In this document: one piece after another, positions 10,038 through 21,200 of the stretch
Layout of the letters: the number at the start of each line of letters is the position of its first letter
How positions within the stretch are numbered: the first letter of the stretch is position 1
Origin: Lytechinus pictus
Lineage: Eukaryota > Echinodermata > Echinoidea > Temnopleuroida > Toxopneustidae
Assembly (NCBI RefSeq): GCF_037042905.1
Contig: NC_087247.1
Span: forward strand, 44,942,420 to 45,006,419
Direction: 5' to 3'
DNA: 64,000 nucleotides
Notes under the pieces: generated by a model
Told to the model about the DNA's origin: nothing
Databases searched by the model: none
Seen by the model: only the letters and a program-made list of their open reading frames with translations
Made by a program: the position numbers and the translations under genes

Positions 10038-12389
10038 TTAATGGAATGGAGATGGTGGGGGTGGGGATCTGTGATCGGATCGGGGATTCCCCATCTCCTC
10101 CGATCCCTGTCCATTTCCCTCCTCCTCGAAGGTGACAGCCCTAAGTCGTCTGTTCTGAGCAGGCGATCTCCCTCTGGGGCAGGCCCTACTGAAATGGCCT
10201 TCTTCCCCACAGTTGAAGCAGCCTGCGAAGTTTCGCTGCCGATCGGTTGGTGGAAGGCCCGAAGATGGTCTTCTGCCTCCTTCTGACCGATCCGGCGTTC
10301 TATTAGAGGTATACCTCGGCCTGTCTGATGTACCTGGAGCTCGACCAGAGGTATACTTTGGTCTGTCCGGTGTTCCCAGAGCTCGGCCGGAGGTATATTT
10401 TGGTCTTTCAGGTGTGACAGGGGCACGGCCGGAGGAGTAACTCGGCTGGCCTCTTGACACCGACAAAAGTTCTTTAGTACTCCGAGACAGATCCGTGATT
10501 GCAGCAACCATCGAATCCATCTTGGAGGCCCACATTGCATTCTGAGCCTCCAGAGCACTGATTCTAGCCTCAAGGCTAGAATTTCCTTTGGTGGCAGCTT
10601 CCGGAGGAGACGACTCTTGTACCCTGAGGTCATTCTTATCTTCTCCTACAGAGAGCTGCCTTACTTCGTTTCTCAGCCTAGGGCCATGCTTCTGCATGGT
10701 CTTCTGGGTAAACTGAAACCATTTGTACTTGGTCATGGCTTCATCTAATGTCCCAGGCCGAGAAGTCAGGACATGATGCCCTGCATCTTTGTCTTGGGCA
10801 CCTTGGCAGAACCTTGCCACTACAAGTTCTTGGACGAACTTGTCAGGTAGGCCTACGAAGGCCTGACCTGCAAGGGTCATAAGCCTATCTGCCCACTTGA
10901 TGATGTCTTCATCCGAGCGTTGAAAAGCCGATTGAAATTGCATCCGAGTAACTTCCGGCTCCTCCTGGAGAGCGAACCGCTTCTCCAACTTGGTAACCAA
11001 GTCAGAGAAGGCGATATTTGGATTGCTCTCCTGGATGAGGGCCATGAACTTACTGGCTTCGGCCTCCAACGCCAGACACAGCTGATATTTCTTGTCTGCA
11101 TCAGACATGCCATGTCTTTCGGTGTAAAGTTGGAACTTTGAATAGAAGGCCGCCCAACTTCCCTTGCCGTCGAACGAAATGGTCTTCGGCAAAGAGGTTG
11201 GTCTAGAAGGGGGCCTTCTGTCGTCATACTCTGGTACCACAGGTCTTGAGGCCGAAGAAAGTCTGGTGACGCGGGGCGGCTGATTTCTTGTTGGCAGCCC
11301 CAAGTATCCAGGACTTACTGATGGCCTTGTGGTGTTTCTATTTTCACTGTATACTGGGCCTCCATGTCCATCTCTTTGGGGTCCAGCGCCTTGATACACA
11401 GGGTTGCTACCCCCATGTCGCAAGTCACATGGTCCTTGGGGAGAGGTTTGCGGGGCCACAGTGTTAGGGTAGTGTGGCGGATATCTGCCTCCAGCCCATG
11501 GTGGGCAATATCCACCGTAGGCGGCAGCAGGGTTGCAGTATGGAGGAGCTGGTTGTCCAATTCCTACGAATGGCATCATCTGCATCATCCTAAACATCAC
11601 GCCATACATTTCCTCGTACTGTGCTTGTGTAAAGTGTGGAACGGCCTGTGGATAGCTATGTGGAGGTGTCTGGGTTGTTTGATTGAACATTGCTGGTCGG
11701 CCACCCTGAGTACCGGGAGCCTGACCATGCAAATCTACTTGGGCATGAGGACCAAATTGGAACTGGGGTCCTGGTGGGGTAGCTACCTGGGCACGAGGAC
11801 CACATTGGAACTGGGGTCCTGGTGGGGTAACTTGGTGGGGACCCTGTGGTGGGAACAGGCCATCGTTCCATCCTGAAAACCCAAATTGATTAGCCCAGAG
11901 GGACTTAGCCCTATCTTCTGGAGAGGCCGAAGGCTGCTGAGTAAAAGCGCCACCTGGCCTCCCCCCTGTGAAAAATGAGGGGGCCTCCCCGGCCTGTGTC
12001 TGAGAAGATTGGCCTACAGCACCCTGTGCATGGGTGTGCTGTGGCCAAGCCTCAAACGCCTGGCTTACGGGGGGCTCCTTAGACGGAATAAGTGGAACGC
12101 TCGTAGAAGGCTCGTCTCCTTCGGAGCGCACTTCTCTGCGGTCCACATTATGAGCCGTTGTTGTTGGCTCATAATCAAAGGCGTAAACTAACAGTTCCGC
12201 CTTCGGTATATGAGGTATCGACAAGAATGTATCCGGAGTAAGGTCGGCCGCCTCCCTCGCATGTAGAATGCGGTTGGCGGTGGCCATACCCACTCCGGGC
12301 AGACTCATCAATTCCTCAGACGAACACAAGTTGATTTTGATTCTTGGTATGTTGCTCGCCATCTTGATGTAGAAATTAATCAGTAACAA
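10038..12389 (-). CDS. gag: Gag polyprotein with N-terminal helix-hairpin-helix domain
   Basis: An uninterrupted frame of 783 codons; Met10 (ATG at 12360-12362, context AAGATGGCG) is the better start. Residues 17-46 (INLCSSEELMSLPGVGMATA and following) form a ComEA-like helix-hairpin-helix, with a second, weaker helix-turn-helix to about residue 70. Then come a long Pro/Gln/Gly-rich linker, a capsid-type domain (about 410-570, around DGKGSWAAFYSKFQLYTE), a tandem of about four YTSGRAPGTPDRPK-like units (about 655-710), and a CCHC zinc knuckle (Cys724, Cys727, His732, Cys737; GCFNCGEEGHFSRACP). The capsid and knuckle identify Gag, which packages element RNA in cytoplasmic particles. The N-terminal domain is unusual. 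The frame being open this long implies recent activity or constraint. Confidence 0.85.
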   Translation of the reverse strand: MLLINFYIKMASNIPRIKINLCSSEELMSLPGVGMATANRILHAREAADLTPDTFLSIPHIPKAELLVYAFDYEPTTTAHNVDRREVRSEGDEPSTSVPLIPSKEPPVSQAFEAWPQHTHAQGAVGQSSQTQAGEAPSFFTGGRPGGAFTQQPSASPEDRAKSLWANQFGFSGWNDGLFPPQGPHQVTPPGPQFQCGPRAQVATPPGPQFQFGPHAQVDLHGQAPGTQGGRPAMFNQTTQTPPHSYPQAVPHFTQAQYEEMYGVMFRMMQMMPFVGIGQPAPPYCNPAAAYGGYCPPWAGGRYPPHYPNTVAPQTSPQGPCDLRHGGSNPVYQGAGPQRDGHGGPVYSENRNTTRPSVSPGYLGLPTRNQPPRVTRLSSASRPVVPEYDDRRPPSRPTSLPKTISFDGKGSWAAFYSKFQLYTERHGMSDADKKYQLCLALEAEASKFMALIQESNPNIAFSDLVTKLEKRFALQEEPEVTRMQFQSAFQRSDEDIIKWADRLMTLAGQAFVGLPDKFVQELVVARFCQGAQDKDAGHHVLTSRPGTLDEAMTKYKWFQFTQKTMQKHGPRLRNEVRQLSVGEDKNDLRVQESSPPEAATKGNSSLEARISALEAQNAMWASKMDSMVAAITDLSRSTKELLSVSRGQPSYSSGRAPVTPERPKYTSGRALGTPDRPKYTSGRAPGTSDRPRYTSNRTPDRSEGGRRPSSGLPPTDRQRNFAGCFNCGEEGHFSRACPRGRSPAQNRRLRAVTFEEEGNGQGSEEMGNPRSDHRSPPPPSPFH

Positions 12390-12689
12390 AAATTAAATTC
12401 CAAAATTGAACTGTAATTAACCAAAAATTATCCTGCAGACTTTGTCTTGCGGATAAAATCAAAATAAATCTGGGACAAAATTAACTTTTTGAAAAAAAAA
12501 TGAAAGAGAATAAACAGAACTAACCTCACAATATCCTGAGAATGTAATCAAATTAAAATCCAGAGGCTACCTTGCCTAAAAAATAAAATTCCTGTATGAT
12601 TTAATTCTTAGGAAAGAAAAGAAAAAATGCAAACAATCGAACGCTCACTTGTTCAAAGAAAGATATGAAAAATATATAGAAATAATTTC

Positions 12690-12735
12690 AAATAAAGAAA
12701 TTCTTATTATTTTTTTTTTTTTTTTTTTTTTTGAA
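12690..12735. repeat. Poly-T tract in the retrotransposon leader
   Basis: A run of about 23 T's around 12710-12732 within the AT-rich leader between gag and the LINE insertion. Confidence 0.6.
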
Positions 12736-12859
12736 CAAAAGTTAATATTTACAAGTACAATTTATCTAAATATATACAAAATTTATTTAATTATACAATT
12801 TATAATTAATTGATTGAATATGAATTTAATACAAATGTCAGCAGCACAGCTCACAGCAT

Positions 12860-13003
12860 TCACTCAACGGCAGCAGCAGCAACAAAATATATTATACAAC
12901 AGCAGCAGCAACAATTCAATTACACAGCAACAGCAGCAAAATATTCAATACAGCAGCAGCAGTAACAATACAACAGCACAGCAACAGCAGCAGCAACAAA
13001 AAA
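12860..13003. repeat. CAG/CAA-rich stretch of the element leader
   Basis: Repeated CAGCAGCAACA units. A matching CAG-rich stretch lies at 15832-15930 on the other side of the LINE, so the LINE inserted into a CAG-rich leader. The polyglutamine frame read through it (12814-13011) has no support as a gene. Confidence 0.6.
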
Positions 13004-13011
13004 ATTATTGA

Positions 13012-15775
13012 TAATATCAGAGGGATTGCAGTCTATTCGAAACAGTCATTTAATGTAACAGAGATGGATTTTGATACAAACTTCAAAGAGATTGTTGGAT
13101 GCCGTATTGACTTTGGTGAGCAATCCAGTATATATTTCATTTGCGTGTACAGGAGCCCGTCCAGTTTCCAAGAGAACAATGATAAACTAATCAGCGTGTT
13201 TGAAAAATTGGAATCTATGATCTCGGCGCTAAATTCATGTAATATTCTAGTTATAGCTGGAGATTTTAACTATCCTGAAATTAACTGGCAAACGAGTTCG
13301 ACTAGAAACCAATGTAACCCAGCAGCCTCTAAATTTGCTGAATGTTTGCAGGATTTGTTTTTTACACAATTAGTTGACTCGCCAACGAGATATAGGGTTG
13401 CCCAACACAGTAACACCCTGGACCTGGTTATTTCAAACAAAGCTGAAACAATATCTGATATTGTGTGCGGACCTCCCCTCGGAAAAAGTGATCATTGCAC
13501 CTTACACTTCAATGTGGATATTGACATTGGTGATAGAAAGCTACTATCCTCTAAGTCTTTGCTTTTCAACAAAGGGAACTATGATCAAATGAGAGCTAAT
13601 ATGTCCAAGATTGACTGGGATGATCTCCTCGTAGATTTGGACTGCAAAGATTCATGGAATGTCTTTTCAGATACTATTCATAGACACATAGAGGAATGTA
13701 TACCTAAATCCCGCATGACCAACAAAAGGAAGCGAAAAGTTTATACAACTAAAAGATCAAATGCATTAAGCAAAAGGAAAAATAGAGCATGGAAACGTTA
13801 CAAAAGCACGCTGAGTCATGAGGATTTCAGATATTATAGAGAAATCAGTAACTCGTTACGGAAATTGACACGTACTCTCAGGATTACCTTTGAAAAAGAC
13901 TTAGCAAAGAACGCAAAAAGTAATCCGAAAGACTTCTGGCGATATGTAAACTCTAAAGTCAAACTGAACAAAGGAATTGGATCCCTTGTGTTAGATAATG
14001 GAGAGAAATTATACAAAAGTGAGGATATTGTGTCGGCACTTAATGAAGCTTTTTCAAAGGTCTTTACGAAAGAAGATGACTCAAATGTTATGACACCAGA
14101 GTGGAGTCATGAGGGATCTACTTTGGGTTCCATCAACTTCACACAAGAGAAAGTGGAAAAACAACTTCTTTCTCTAAATCCAAATAAGTCGGCTGGACCT
14201 GATGGTATTCATCCTCGAGTATTGAAAGAGTTGGCTAGAGAGATCAGTTACCCTCTTACATCCATATTCAACTTGTCCATGGGAGAAGGGTATTTGCCAT
14301 TAGACTGGAAGAAAGCCAACATCGTGCCTATTCACAAAAAGGGCAGTAGACAAAAAGCAACAAACTATAGACCTATAAGTCTAACTTCTATGGTCTGCAA
14401 GGTAATGGAATCTCTTGTAAAAGAGGAGATAATGGATCATGTCAAGGATAACAGTCTCCTTCACAATGCTCAGCATGGTTTTACTCCAGGCAGATCCTGT
14501 TGCACTCAACTAATGGTTCAAATGGAAAAATGGACTGATCTCCTTGACCATGGAAGACCGATTGATATACTGTACCTTGATGTTAGAAAAGCTTTTGACA
14601 CAGTCCCTCATCAACGCTTACTCATGAAATTGAAAGCATACGGAATAGATGGTCATGTCTTGAAATGGATTGAGGCCTTTCTTGTAGGAAGAATCCAGAG
14701 AGTCGCCCTAAGAGGAGAGTATTCTGACTGGTCTCAGGTAGTCAGTGGAGTAGCGCAAGGTAGCATCCTCGGGCCCCAGCTTTTCATCCTCTATGTCAAT
14801 GATCTTCCGTACAGAGTTTTCAATGACATTCAGATCTATGCTGACGATACCAAGATTTATGGAGAGGTATTTTCAAATAGCCAACATCTATCACTACAAA
14901 AAGATCTGTATGAAGCCACAAAATGGGCAAACTCCTGGCTCCTTAACTTCAATCTGTCCAAATGTAAAGTTATGCACATGGGTCGCAACAACAATAACTC
15001 TACATACTACATCGACGACCAGATACTTGAAGAGACCAAGGCTGAGAGAGACCTAGGAGTACTCGTTGATAATGAACTTAACTATCATGCACATGTAGCT
15101 CAAGCAGTAAATCGAGCTAACCAGATGCTGGGACTCATAAAGAGAACATTTACATACCTATCTAGAGAAACGTTACCTGTCCTGTTTAAGTCACTAGTTC
15201 GTCCTCTACTTGAATACTGCAATGTTATATGGTATCCAAGATTCAAATTGGATGCCATCAAGATAGAGAAGATCCAGAGAAGAGCCACCAAGCTAGTGCC
15301 TGAACTGAAGCATCTAACTTATGAAACAAGACTGAAGGAACTCAACATGTTCTCTCTACATTACAGAAGAATCAGAGGTGATATGATTGAAGTTTATAGA
15401 ATTATGAATGGACTGGTAGACTTTGATCCAGATCTCTTCTTCACACCCATGGGCCAAAGTATCACTCGAGGTCATCACATGAAGCTGTACAAATATAGAA
15501 GCAACTCATCGCTAAGGAAAAACAGCTTTAGTCAGAGAGTGATTGACTCCTGGAACAGTCTTCCTTCTTCTGTAATCTCGGCATCCACTTTAAACATTTT
15601 CAAAACTAGACTGGACAAACACTGGTCCTCCATGCACCAAATTCTCCCATAAATATCCGCCCTCCACACACGTTTAGTTGTTTTAAAGACCAGTTTAAGA
15701 ATCTTCGAAGGAATGATCGGAAGCACTACAGGACTACCTACTTCTTCCGTACAACGATGATGATGATGATGAAGA
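13012..15775 (+). mobile_element. CR1/L2-like LINE, 5'-truncated, with open EN-RT frame
   Basis: From 13012 the frame is open through 15652, with the first Met at 13064 (862 residues from there). It starts inside the endonuclease domain: RGIAVYSK just before the Met, GDFNYPEINW at about residue 66-75 and the GKSDH motif near residue 145. The N-terminal third of the endonuclease is lost. The RT domain has NYRPISLTS, QHGFTPGRSC, DVRKAFDTVPH, SGVAQGSILGP and the catalytic YADDTKIYG (about residue 590). The C-terminal part (RRATKLVPELKHL, RRIRGDMIEVYRIMNG) is of the CR1/L2 type. The 3' end is a GAT microsatellite (about 15755-15773). No clear target duplication was found. The endonuclease is incomplete, so the copy is inactive, although the RT frame is intact. 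Confidence 0.85.
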
Positions 15776-15831
15776 CTGAATTTCCTTATCTCCTGAGACG
15801 CGTGACCAAAAATAATAAATTCCTAACAATT

Positions 15832-15930
15832 AACAGCAGCAGCAGCAAATTTCTGGTGTTTTCTCCAAAAAACACCCAGAAATATATTTACAAAAAAAAT
15901 ACTAACAGCAGCAGCAGCAGCAGCGCGGCG
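15832..15930. repeat. CAG-rich stretch, leader of the gypsy-like element
   Basis: Two short CAG runs that correspond to the CAG-rich sequence at 12860-13003. The rest of 15776-16569 is AT-rich leader without a recognised gene. It includes a CAAGATGGCGGC motif at 16455-16466. Confidence 0.5.
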
Positions 15931-16569
15931 GTCAAAGGAGAAAAGCAAATTCAGGCTTGTAATAAAATAATCAACTCACAACATCAATAATATTCAGCAA
16001 TACATTCACACCACATACGGTACACAGCTCAGCTCACTCACGTCGCAAATTCACAACACCAACCCAATCAGTACACACGTCAAACACAATCAAAAAATCA
16101 TCAAAAGTCAATCACTCTCGGTGGCCAGAAAAAATTATCCTACGAGGGAAGATTTCATTTAAATATATGAACAAACAAAATGTGTGGATATATACCCTAA
16201 AATAGTACAACGTATAATGTTTTGTCCAAAAAAATCCGATTAGCTCCTGTCGAGCTAGCCGCTGAATTCCTTCAAGGCCAGCACGGCAGTGCCGATCGGT
16301 AAAAAAATAGAGTATATTTACGGAACTAAAAATCAAACTTTTTCCACCAAAAAATAAAATCTCAAACTAAAATAATATGTTACTTTTTGTTTTATTTACT
16401 ATAATGGACGAAACAGAGTCAAACAGCTCAAATTAATAAAAAGCCTAAAATTTTCAAGATGGCGGCGGCTTTTTTATATTCGGCCACGGCCAACGCAGAT
16501 TCTGCAACGGCGTTGGCTGTGGCGAAGTAAAGAAAATGTTTTGCCGAAAATAAAATAAAAATCGCTTTA

Positions 16570-16582
16570 ATCCTCGTCGCCA
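16570..16582 (-). promoter_or_regulatory. Primer-binding site of the gypsy-like element
   Basis: On the minus strand the bases directly after the 5' LTR read TGGCGACGAGGAT. This complements a tRNA 3' end finishing in CCA (ATCCTCGTCGCCA), as expected for priming of minus-strand synthesis. The tRNA itself was not determined; serine tRNA is used by related mag-type elements. Confidence 0.7.
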
Positions 16583-16843
16583 GTAAAGAGGTGGGCCGAT
16601 AACATAAATAATAATACACTCGCTATACACATATAAACTTCACACCGGGAGAAAGCCTTACCTTATTCTTATCCAGGCACTGTGACAGGTCCGCTACGAC
16701 CGGGGGTTGGGTATGGAATGATGAATGGCGTGTGTAGTGTGTGTGTTGTACAGCTGACTGGTCTTGTGTTTGTTCCTCCCGCCGATGGGTCATGTGATGT
16801 TGTGTGCTTAATTACTACTAATCCCTACTAATCCCCTAACACC
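16582..16843 (-). repeat. 5' LTR of the gypsy-like element
   Basis: 262 bases identical by eye to 7615-7876, next to the primer-binding site. ATAGC follows at 16844-16848 and also precedes the other LTR at 7610-7614. Confidence 0.9.
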
Positions 16844-17088
16844 ATAGCAGATCAACACGGCCGAAACGGCGTAACGGAAAATATGTGAAGCCTTGGAGCG
16901 GATTTCTTTCTTCTTTTTTTCTCGATAAGAAGAAAATGCTATGCTTTGGAGCGGCTTTCTTTGTTCTTTTTCTCAATAAGACAAAAATGCTATGCCTTGG
17001 AACGGAAATTTGAGTGTAAAAATGGGGGTCCCCTCCGCGGCACATACCCACTATGCATTATATACTGAGTGCCCCCCCCCCCCGGGAA

Positions 17089-17519
17089 TACACTGTTAAA
17101 AAAACGTGATTTTACAGAAAAAAGAAGATTTTGCAGAATGAGCCATACTGACAGAATCATTCTGTAAATTCATATAACAGGAATTTTCTGCAATTTAACA
17201 GAATTGGGGCCCGTTGCAGAAAGAGTTGCAATCAATCGCAACTCTAAAATCATGCGCAACTTGATTTTCAACCAATCAACAGCGCGCATTTGGGACTTGC
17301 GATTGATTTTTTGACTTGCGTTTAAATGCAACTCTTAATTTCTGCAACGGGCCCCAGGTCTGTTTAAAAAGGGGAAAAGGGTGTTTTATTAAAAGAAATT
17401 TGTAAGGTTTCATACACCAAATACCAATTTCCTGTAAGATTACGCAATCTGGTAAGATTACAGGTGTTCTCGAGACTCATGCTGCAGGAACTTCTTGATA
17501 AATTTTCTAACAGTGTATA
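17089..17519. mobile_element. TIR element ending in ACACTGTTA, with a nested MITE
   Basis: The left end ATACACTGTTAAAAAAACGT (17087 onward) and the right end TTTCTAACAGTGTATAC (about 17504-17520) are inverted repeats. Between them are A/T-rich arms with repeated ACAGAAT-like units. The MITE 17206-17355 is inserted inside. No protein is encoded. Confidence 0.55.
17206..17355. mobile_element. 150-bp MITE with GGGGCCCGTTGCAGAAA ends
   Basis: It begins GGGGCCCGTTGCAGAAAGAG and ends TTTCTGCAACGGGCCCC, near-perfect inverted ends of about 17 bases, and its inner parts are also partly self-complementary (GAGTTGCAATC with GATTG...GCAACTC). Confidence 0.7.
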
Positions 17520-17599
17520 CCACTGAAAATTTCATCAAAATCGGATGTAAAATAAGACAGTTATTACAGTTTAAAATTTCGCCAATGAAACCACAGAAC

Positions 17600-18231
17600 A
17601 GTTATATGCGTGGCTGTATACAGGGTGGGAGGGGGCAGTTGCCCCCGCCCCCCCCCCCAAAAAAAAAATGCACCAAAAGTGTGCACGCGAACCCATAGTA
17701 GAAAATGCATAAGCTTCCCCATGACAAGCACTGTTCCTTATAATTCGCTTTTGAGTTTCATGAAAATGAAACTTACACCCCCTGAAAATAATAGGCCTGC
17801 TGCGAGTGACACCATCGACTCTCATTTGCGTAGGCCTTTAACTTTGTTGTTGTGCATTATTACGGATTTGTGGAAAATAAGTGAAAATTTAAAATGCCGT
17901 GATTTTTTTAAATTATATCCGATTTTGATGAAATTGTTAGAAGCTATACTGGCTTATCTCTTATTTTTTCTTTATTCGGTGGGCTTAATTGCCCCAAATG
18001 TTATAAATGTCGTGAAGAATCATGGCACAGTAATCTTTCGCGAATCCACTTTTTTTAAAATCACATTTAGATTTCAGGATAGCAAGGGGATATATGCCTA
18101 TGTGACTGTACTACAGGCCTGTTTCAGACTAGGACGAGCTACCTTGAGATTAGGGCGAAAATATGAACATTTTCATTAGGCCGGCCGAACCAGTCATCGG
18201 TCGAGATTACTTGACACAAACGTCGTGAGTA
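17600..18231. other. Upstream region of MRPL46 with a short C/G-rich repeat
   Basis: 17620-17680 holds a G-then-C homopolymer repeat. The rest is mixed sequence with no supported exon. The 80 bases before the MRPL46 start are moderately GC-rich (CGGTCGAG, GTCGTGAG); no TATA box is seen. The frame 17610-18179 has no recognisable similarity. Confidence 0.35.
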
Positions 18232-21200
18232 ATGGCTTCGGCTGTAAATTTCGGAAGAGGTCTTCTTCTGTCAAGTTGCAGACTTGGCTCTAACGTTAGA
18301 AAGTATTTGCCATTCTCAGGTAACCATTAATGTCTAATGATTGAGCTAATTGGAACGATGTGGAAAGTGAAAAGAAGGTGTAGCGAGCAGTTGTGTTCCT
18401 CATCCGAATTGTCTGTCGACTGTCTTCTCTCTGATTCTGAAGTCGCGTCAGTCTCCACACGGGGCTAACTCGACTCGAGTTCGGGAGCTCCCCCGGGCCG
18501 GGCCGGGCAGGACGAAGCGAAGCCGAAGGCAGAGATTAGCCTAGACAGCTGGCAGCCGTCTGCTTCGAGGAGTTTTTTAATATTTTTTATTTTTTAAATT
18601 TCTCCTCATACACAGACGGCTCGCTATGGTGCAGCCACCATTAGGGGACTTAGTCTTACAATGCAAAATCCCCCCGTCGCCGTCGGGGCTCTTCAATTTT
18701 TGTCTTTATTTAAATTTAATGAATCAAACTTTTGAAAATTAACGCGACCGAAATGCAAATTAATATTCCCTCTCGGCATTAATTGCCAAAAAACGGGGAA
18801 AATCAAGTTAAAAGGAACAAAAACAGTGACTTACCTCGGCTGTCGCGCAACTTCACTGCCCTGTTTTAACCGAACTTAATACACAAACATATGGCCATTG
18901 AGTCCCCTGTACAGATCGCGCTAGAACTTCGGTCTCTGGTATTTGGTGAGTGAAGCCAACGGAGTTCAGTTGAACAACCAACATAACAGAGACCGAAGCT
19001 TTTGGTCTAAGATTTGCCATGGCATTGCCATTAGGACCTAGGTAGCCAGGAGGCTTCTTGAGAGTAAAAATCATTTACTAACGTATGCTTACACTACAGT
19101 TACTCTCAATGAAAGTTACCTCGGGCGAAGTTCGTGCAGGCTCCACTCCACTTCACTACCGCTACACTACGCTTCACCTACCCGAACTTCAGTTCAGGAC
19201 CGTGAACCATTATTTGGATATACCGAGTGACAAAGAGTGGGATGAAATGATGGTTAATTGTAAAAATTACAGAAAAAAAATATAACGAAATATATAAATA
19301 GCTTAATATCTTACTCTACACCCGTATTTCACTCCGTGTCCATCATCCGGTTATCCTCAAAATTGGTGATTTTGGGCCAGTATCAAATTCCTCACAAGTA
19401 TTATTCACGGCCGATTTCAAAACATTGTCTGGCGTATCGAGTGGACCTTCCTAATAGCAACACTGATGTGTGTTGCTGCCCTCTACGTTCGTTGCATACA
19501 ATGTTTTAAAATCAGCCGTGAAAAATATGTGTGAGGAATTTGATACTGGCCCAAAATCACCAATTTTGACTTTTATTTGAGGATAACCGGAGGATGGACA
19601 CGGAGTGAAATACGGGTGTAGAGTAAGATATTAAGCTATTTATATATTTCGTTATATTTTTTTTCTGTAATTTTGACAATAAACCATCATTTCATCCCAC
19701 CTTTGTCACTTGGTATATCCAAAATGGTTAATGGTCCCGAAGTTCGGGTAGGTAGAGCGTAGTGTAGCGGTAGTGAAGTGGAGTGGAGCCTGCACGAAAT
19801 TCGCCCGAGGTAAATGAAAGTAAGCATACGTTAGTAAATGATTTTTACTCTCAAGAAGCCTCCTGGCTAGGCCTAGGGTGTGGCGAAAACACCAATTTAA
19901 CAGAGACCGAAGCCTTTTTTTAGCTTTGGCCTACTGTTAAAGTTAGAGTAGTACTGACTACTGGTTCACTTGTTTACTGTAACCACCTATATACCATTTA
20001 ATAAAGGACAAGTCCACCCACCGGCCACCCCAATTGATTTGAATTAAAAGAGAAAAATCCAACAAGCATAACAATATAAAAATTCATCAAAATCGGATGT
20101 AAATAAGAAAATTGTGACATTTTAAAGCTTAATTTCACAAAACAGTTATATGTGCACATCCCCGTCAGTATGCAAATGAGGGAACTGATGACATCACTCA
20201 TTCAATATTTATTTTGTATTTTATACGTGCTAGGAAATTATCTAATTTTAGATTAGGAAGTTGTGATCACATTCACCTGGGCTCCCCACCTGTATTTTAA
20301 ACTTGACTTGGACTTTTTGTAGCCAGTTTCTTCAGAGTCTTAGACAACCTGTTCAAGGTTTTGACTGTTGTGAGGCTCACCCCCATCAAATTATAATTTG
20401 ACTTACACCCCCCCACCAATAATTCAAATAAAGAGAGGAAAACATATGGAAATTTCCACTTAGAAAAAATATTCTTTAGCAATCTACTCAATTATTGTGA
20501 AGGACCTTCCTGTCAACAATTCATGATTCCAGGAACTTTCCTGTTTTGAACTTATGTATCCAGTCTGGCCTGGCAGGAGTTCCATATGTACATGTATGGA
20601 CTGGTGTATTGCCAGTGCCAGTACAGTATGTCGACCAAAATTTTCTGTAAAGGCTGGTCGAGAAACTCTTGCACCTTTACAGACAGAAATAATTAATTCA
20701 GACAGGCTTTGATTTTTTTCTTCTACTTTTACTCCTTGTTGCAGGTGTGAAAGAGTTATGGAGCCAAAGAATTACATTTAATATTCATTCAATATGCCGT
20801 CTTAGCCAGCAAGCTGGCCTGGGGTCAAGCAAACCATGGCAACTAGCAAGCGCAGTGTGCCTGGAGAGGTTTCCGGTTGTCTGCCAAGAAGAGAATGGGA
20901 TTGAACAACGCTACATTGACATGATCAACAATGTGGAGTTGGAGAAGAGTGCCCTATCCCAGCACGAGTTGTCTGTGGCAGCAGACAAGTAAGCAACAAA
21001 AAATATTGTACAGTCGGTGCTCACATGTATGACTAGTGTTTCTGTGTTTGATTTCAGATATGGATTTACATACAAGACATTCAGTCCCAACTACGAGGAA
21101 ATATATTTGTCACAATTTGCTGATACAGTACCAATATGCATTACTTTACGTTTAATAGTTTGCTTATTGCAACGCAAATATCGCTAGAGTATTGTGTTAT

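Larger units (their letters stand above)
7615..16843 (-). mobile_element. Ty3/gypsy-like LTR retrotransposon, gag-only, carrying a LINE insertion
   Basis: Two LTRs of 262 bases (7615-7876 and 16582-16843) are identical by eye. In minus-strand order come a primer-binding site (16570-16582), a CAG-rich leader interrupted by a LINE, a 783-codon gag (10038-12389), a protease relic (about 9613-9861), a zinc-binding integrase relic (about 8642-8983), a purine-rich tract next to the 3' LTR, and the LTR. ATAGC flanks both ends. The exact LTR ends are uncertain by about 3 bases because ATAGCAG is shared by both flanks. Only about 630 bases separate protease and integrase remains, too little for reverse transcriptase and RNase H, so pol is largely deleted and the copy cannot move by itself. 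Confidence 0.85.
7287..17092. mobile_element. GC-rich terminal-inverted repeat element split by an LTR retrotransposon
   Basis: The left piece (7287-7609) begins CACTCCCGGGGGGGCACTC and contains GTGGGTATATGTGCCGCGG. The right piece (16849-17092) ends in the inverted counterpart, CCGCGGCACATACCCACTA then GAGTG, a C run and GGGAATACAC. Both sides contain degenerate tandem copies of a CCTTGGAACGGG-like unit. The LTR element at 7615-16843 sits between them with the same bases (ATAGC) on both sides, so it inserted into this older element. The open frames at 7201-7669 belong to this repeat. Confidence 0.65.

Noticed and set aside
9956-10633. 225-codon frame on the minus strand overlapping the end of gag
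   Set aside because: It is a shifted reading of the repeated, Arg/Pro-rich part of gag. It could include a short gag-pol overlap, but no pol motif is seen in it.
11364-11876. 170-codon plus-strand frame opposite gag
   Set aside because: Shadow of the low-complexity Pro/Gln-rich part of gag.
12814-13011. Polyglutamine protein frame
   Set aside because: CAG/CAA microsatellite in the retrotransposon leader, interrupted by the LINE.
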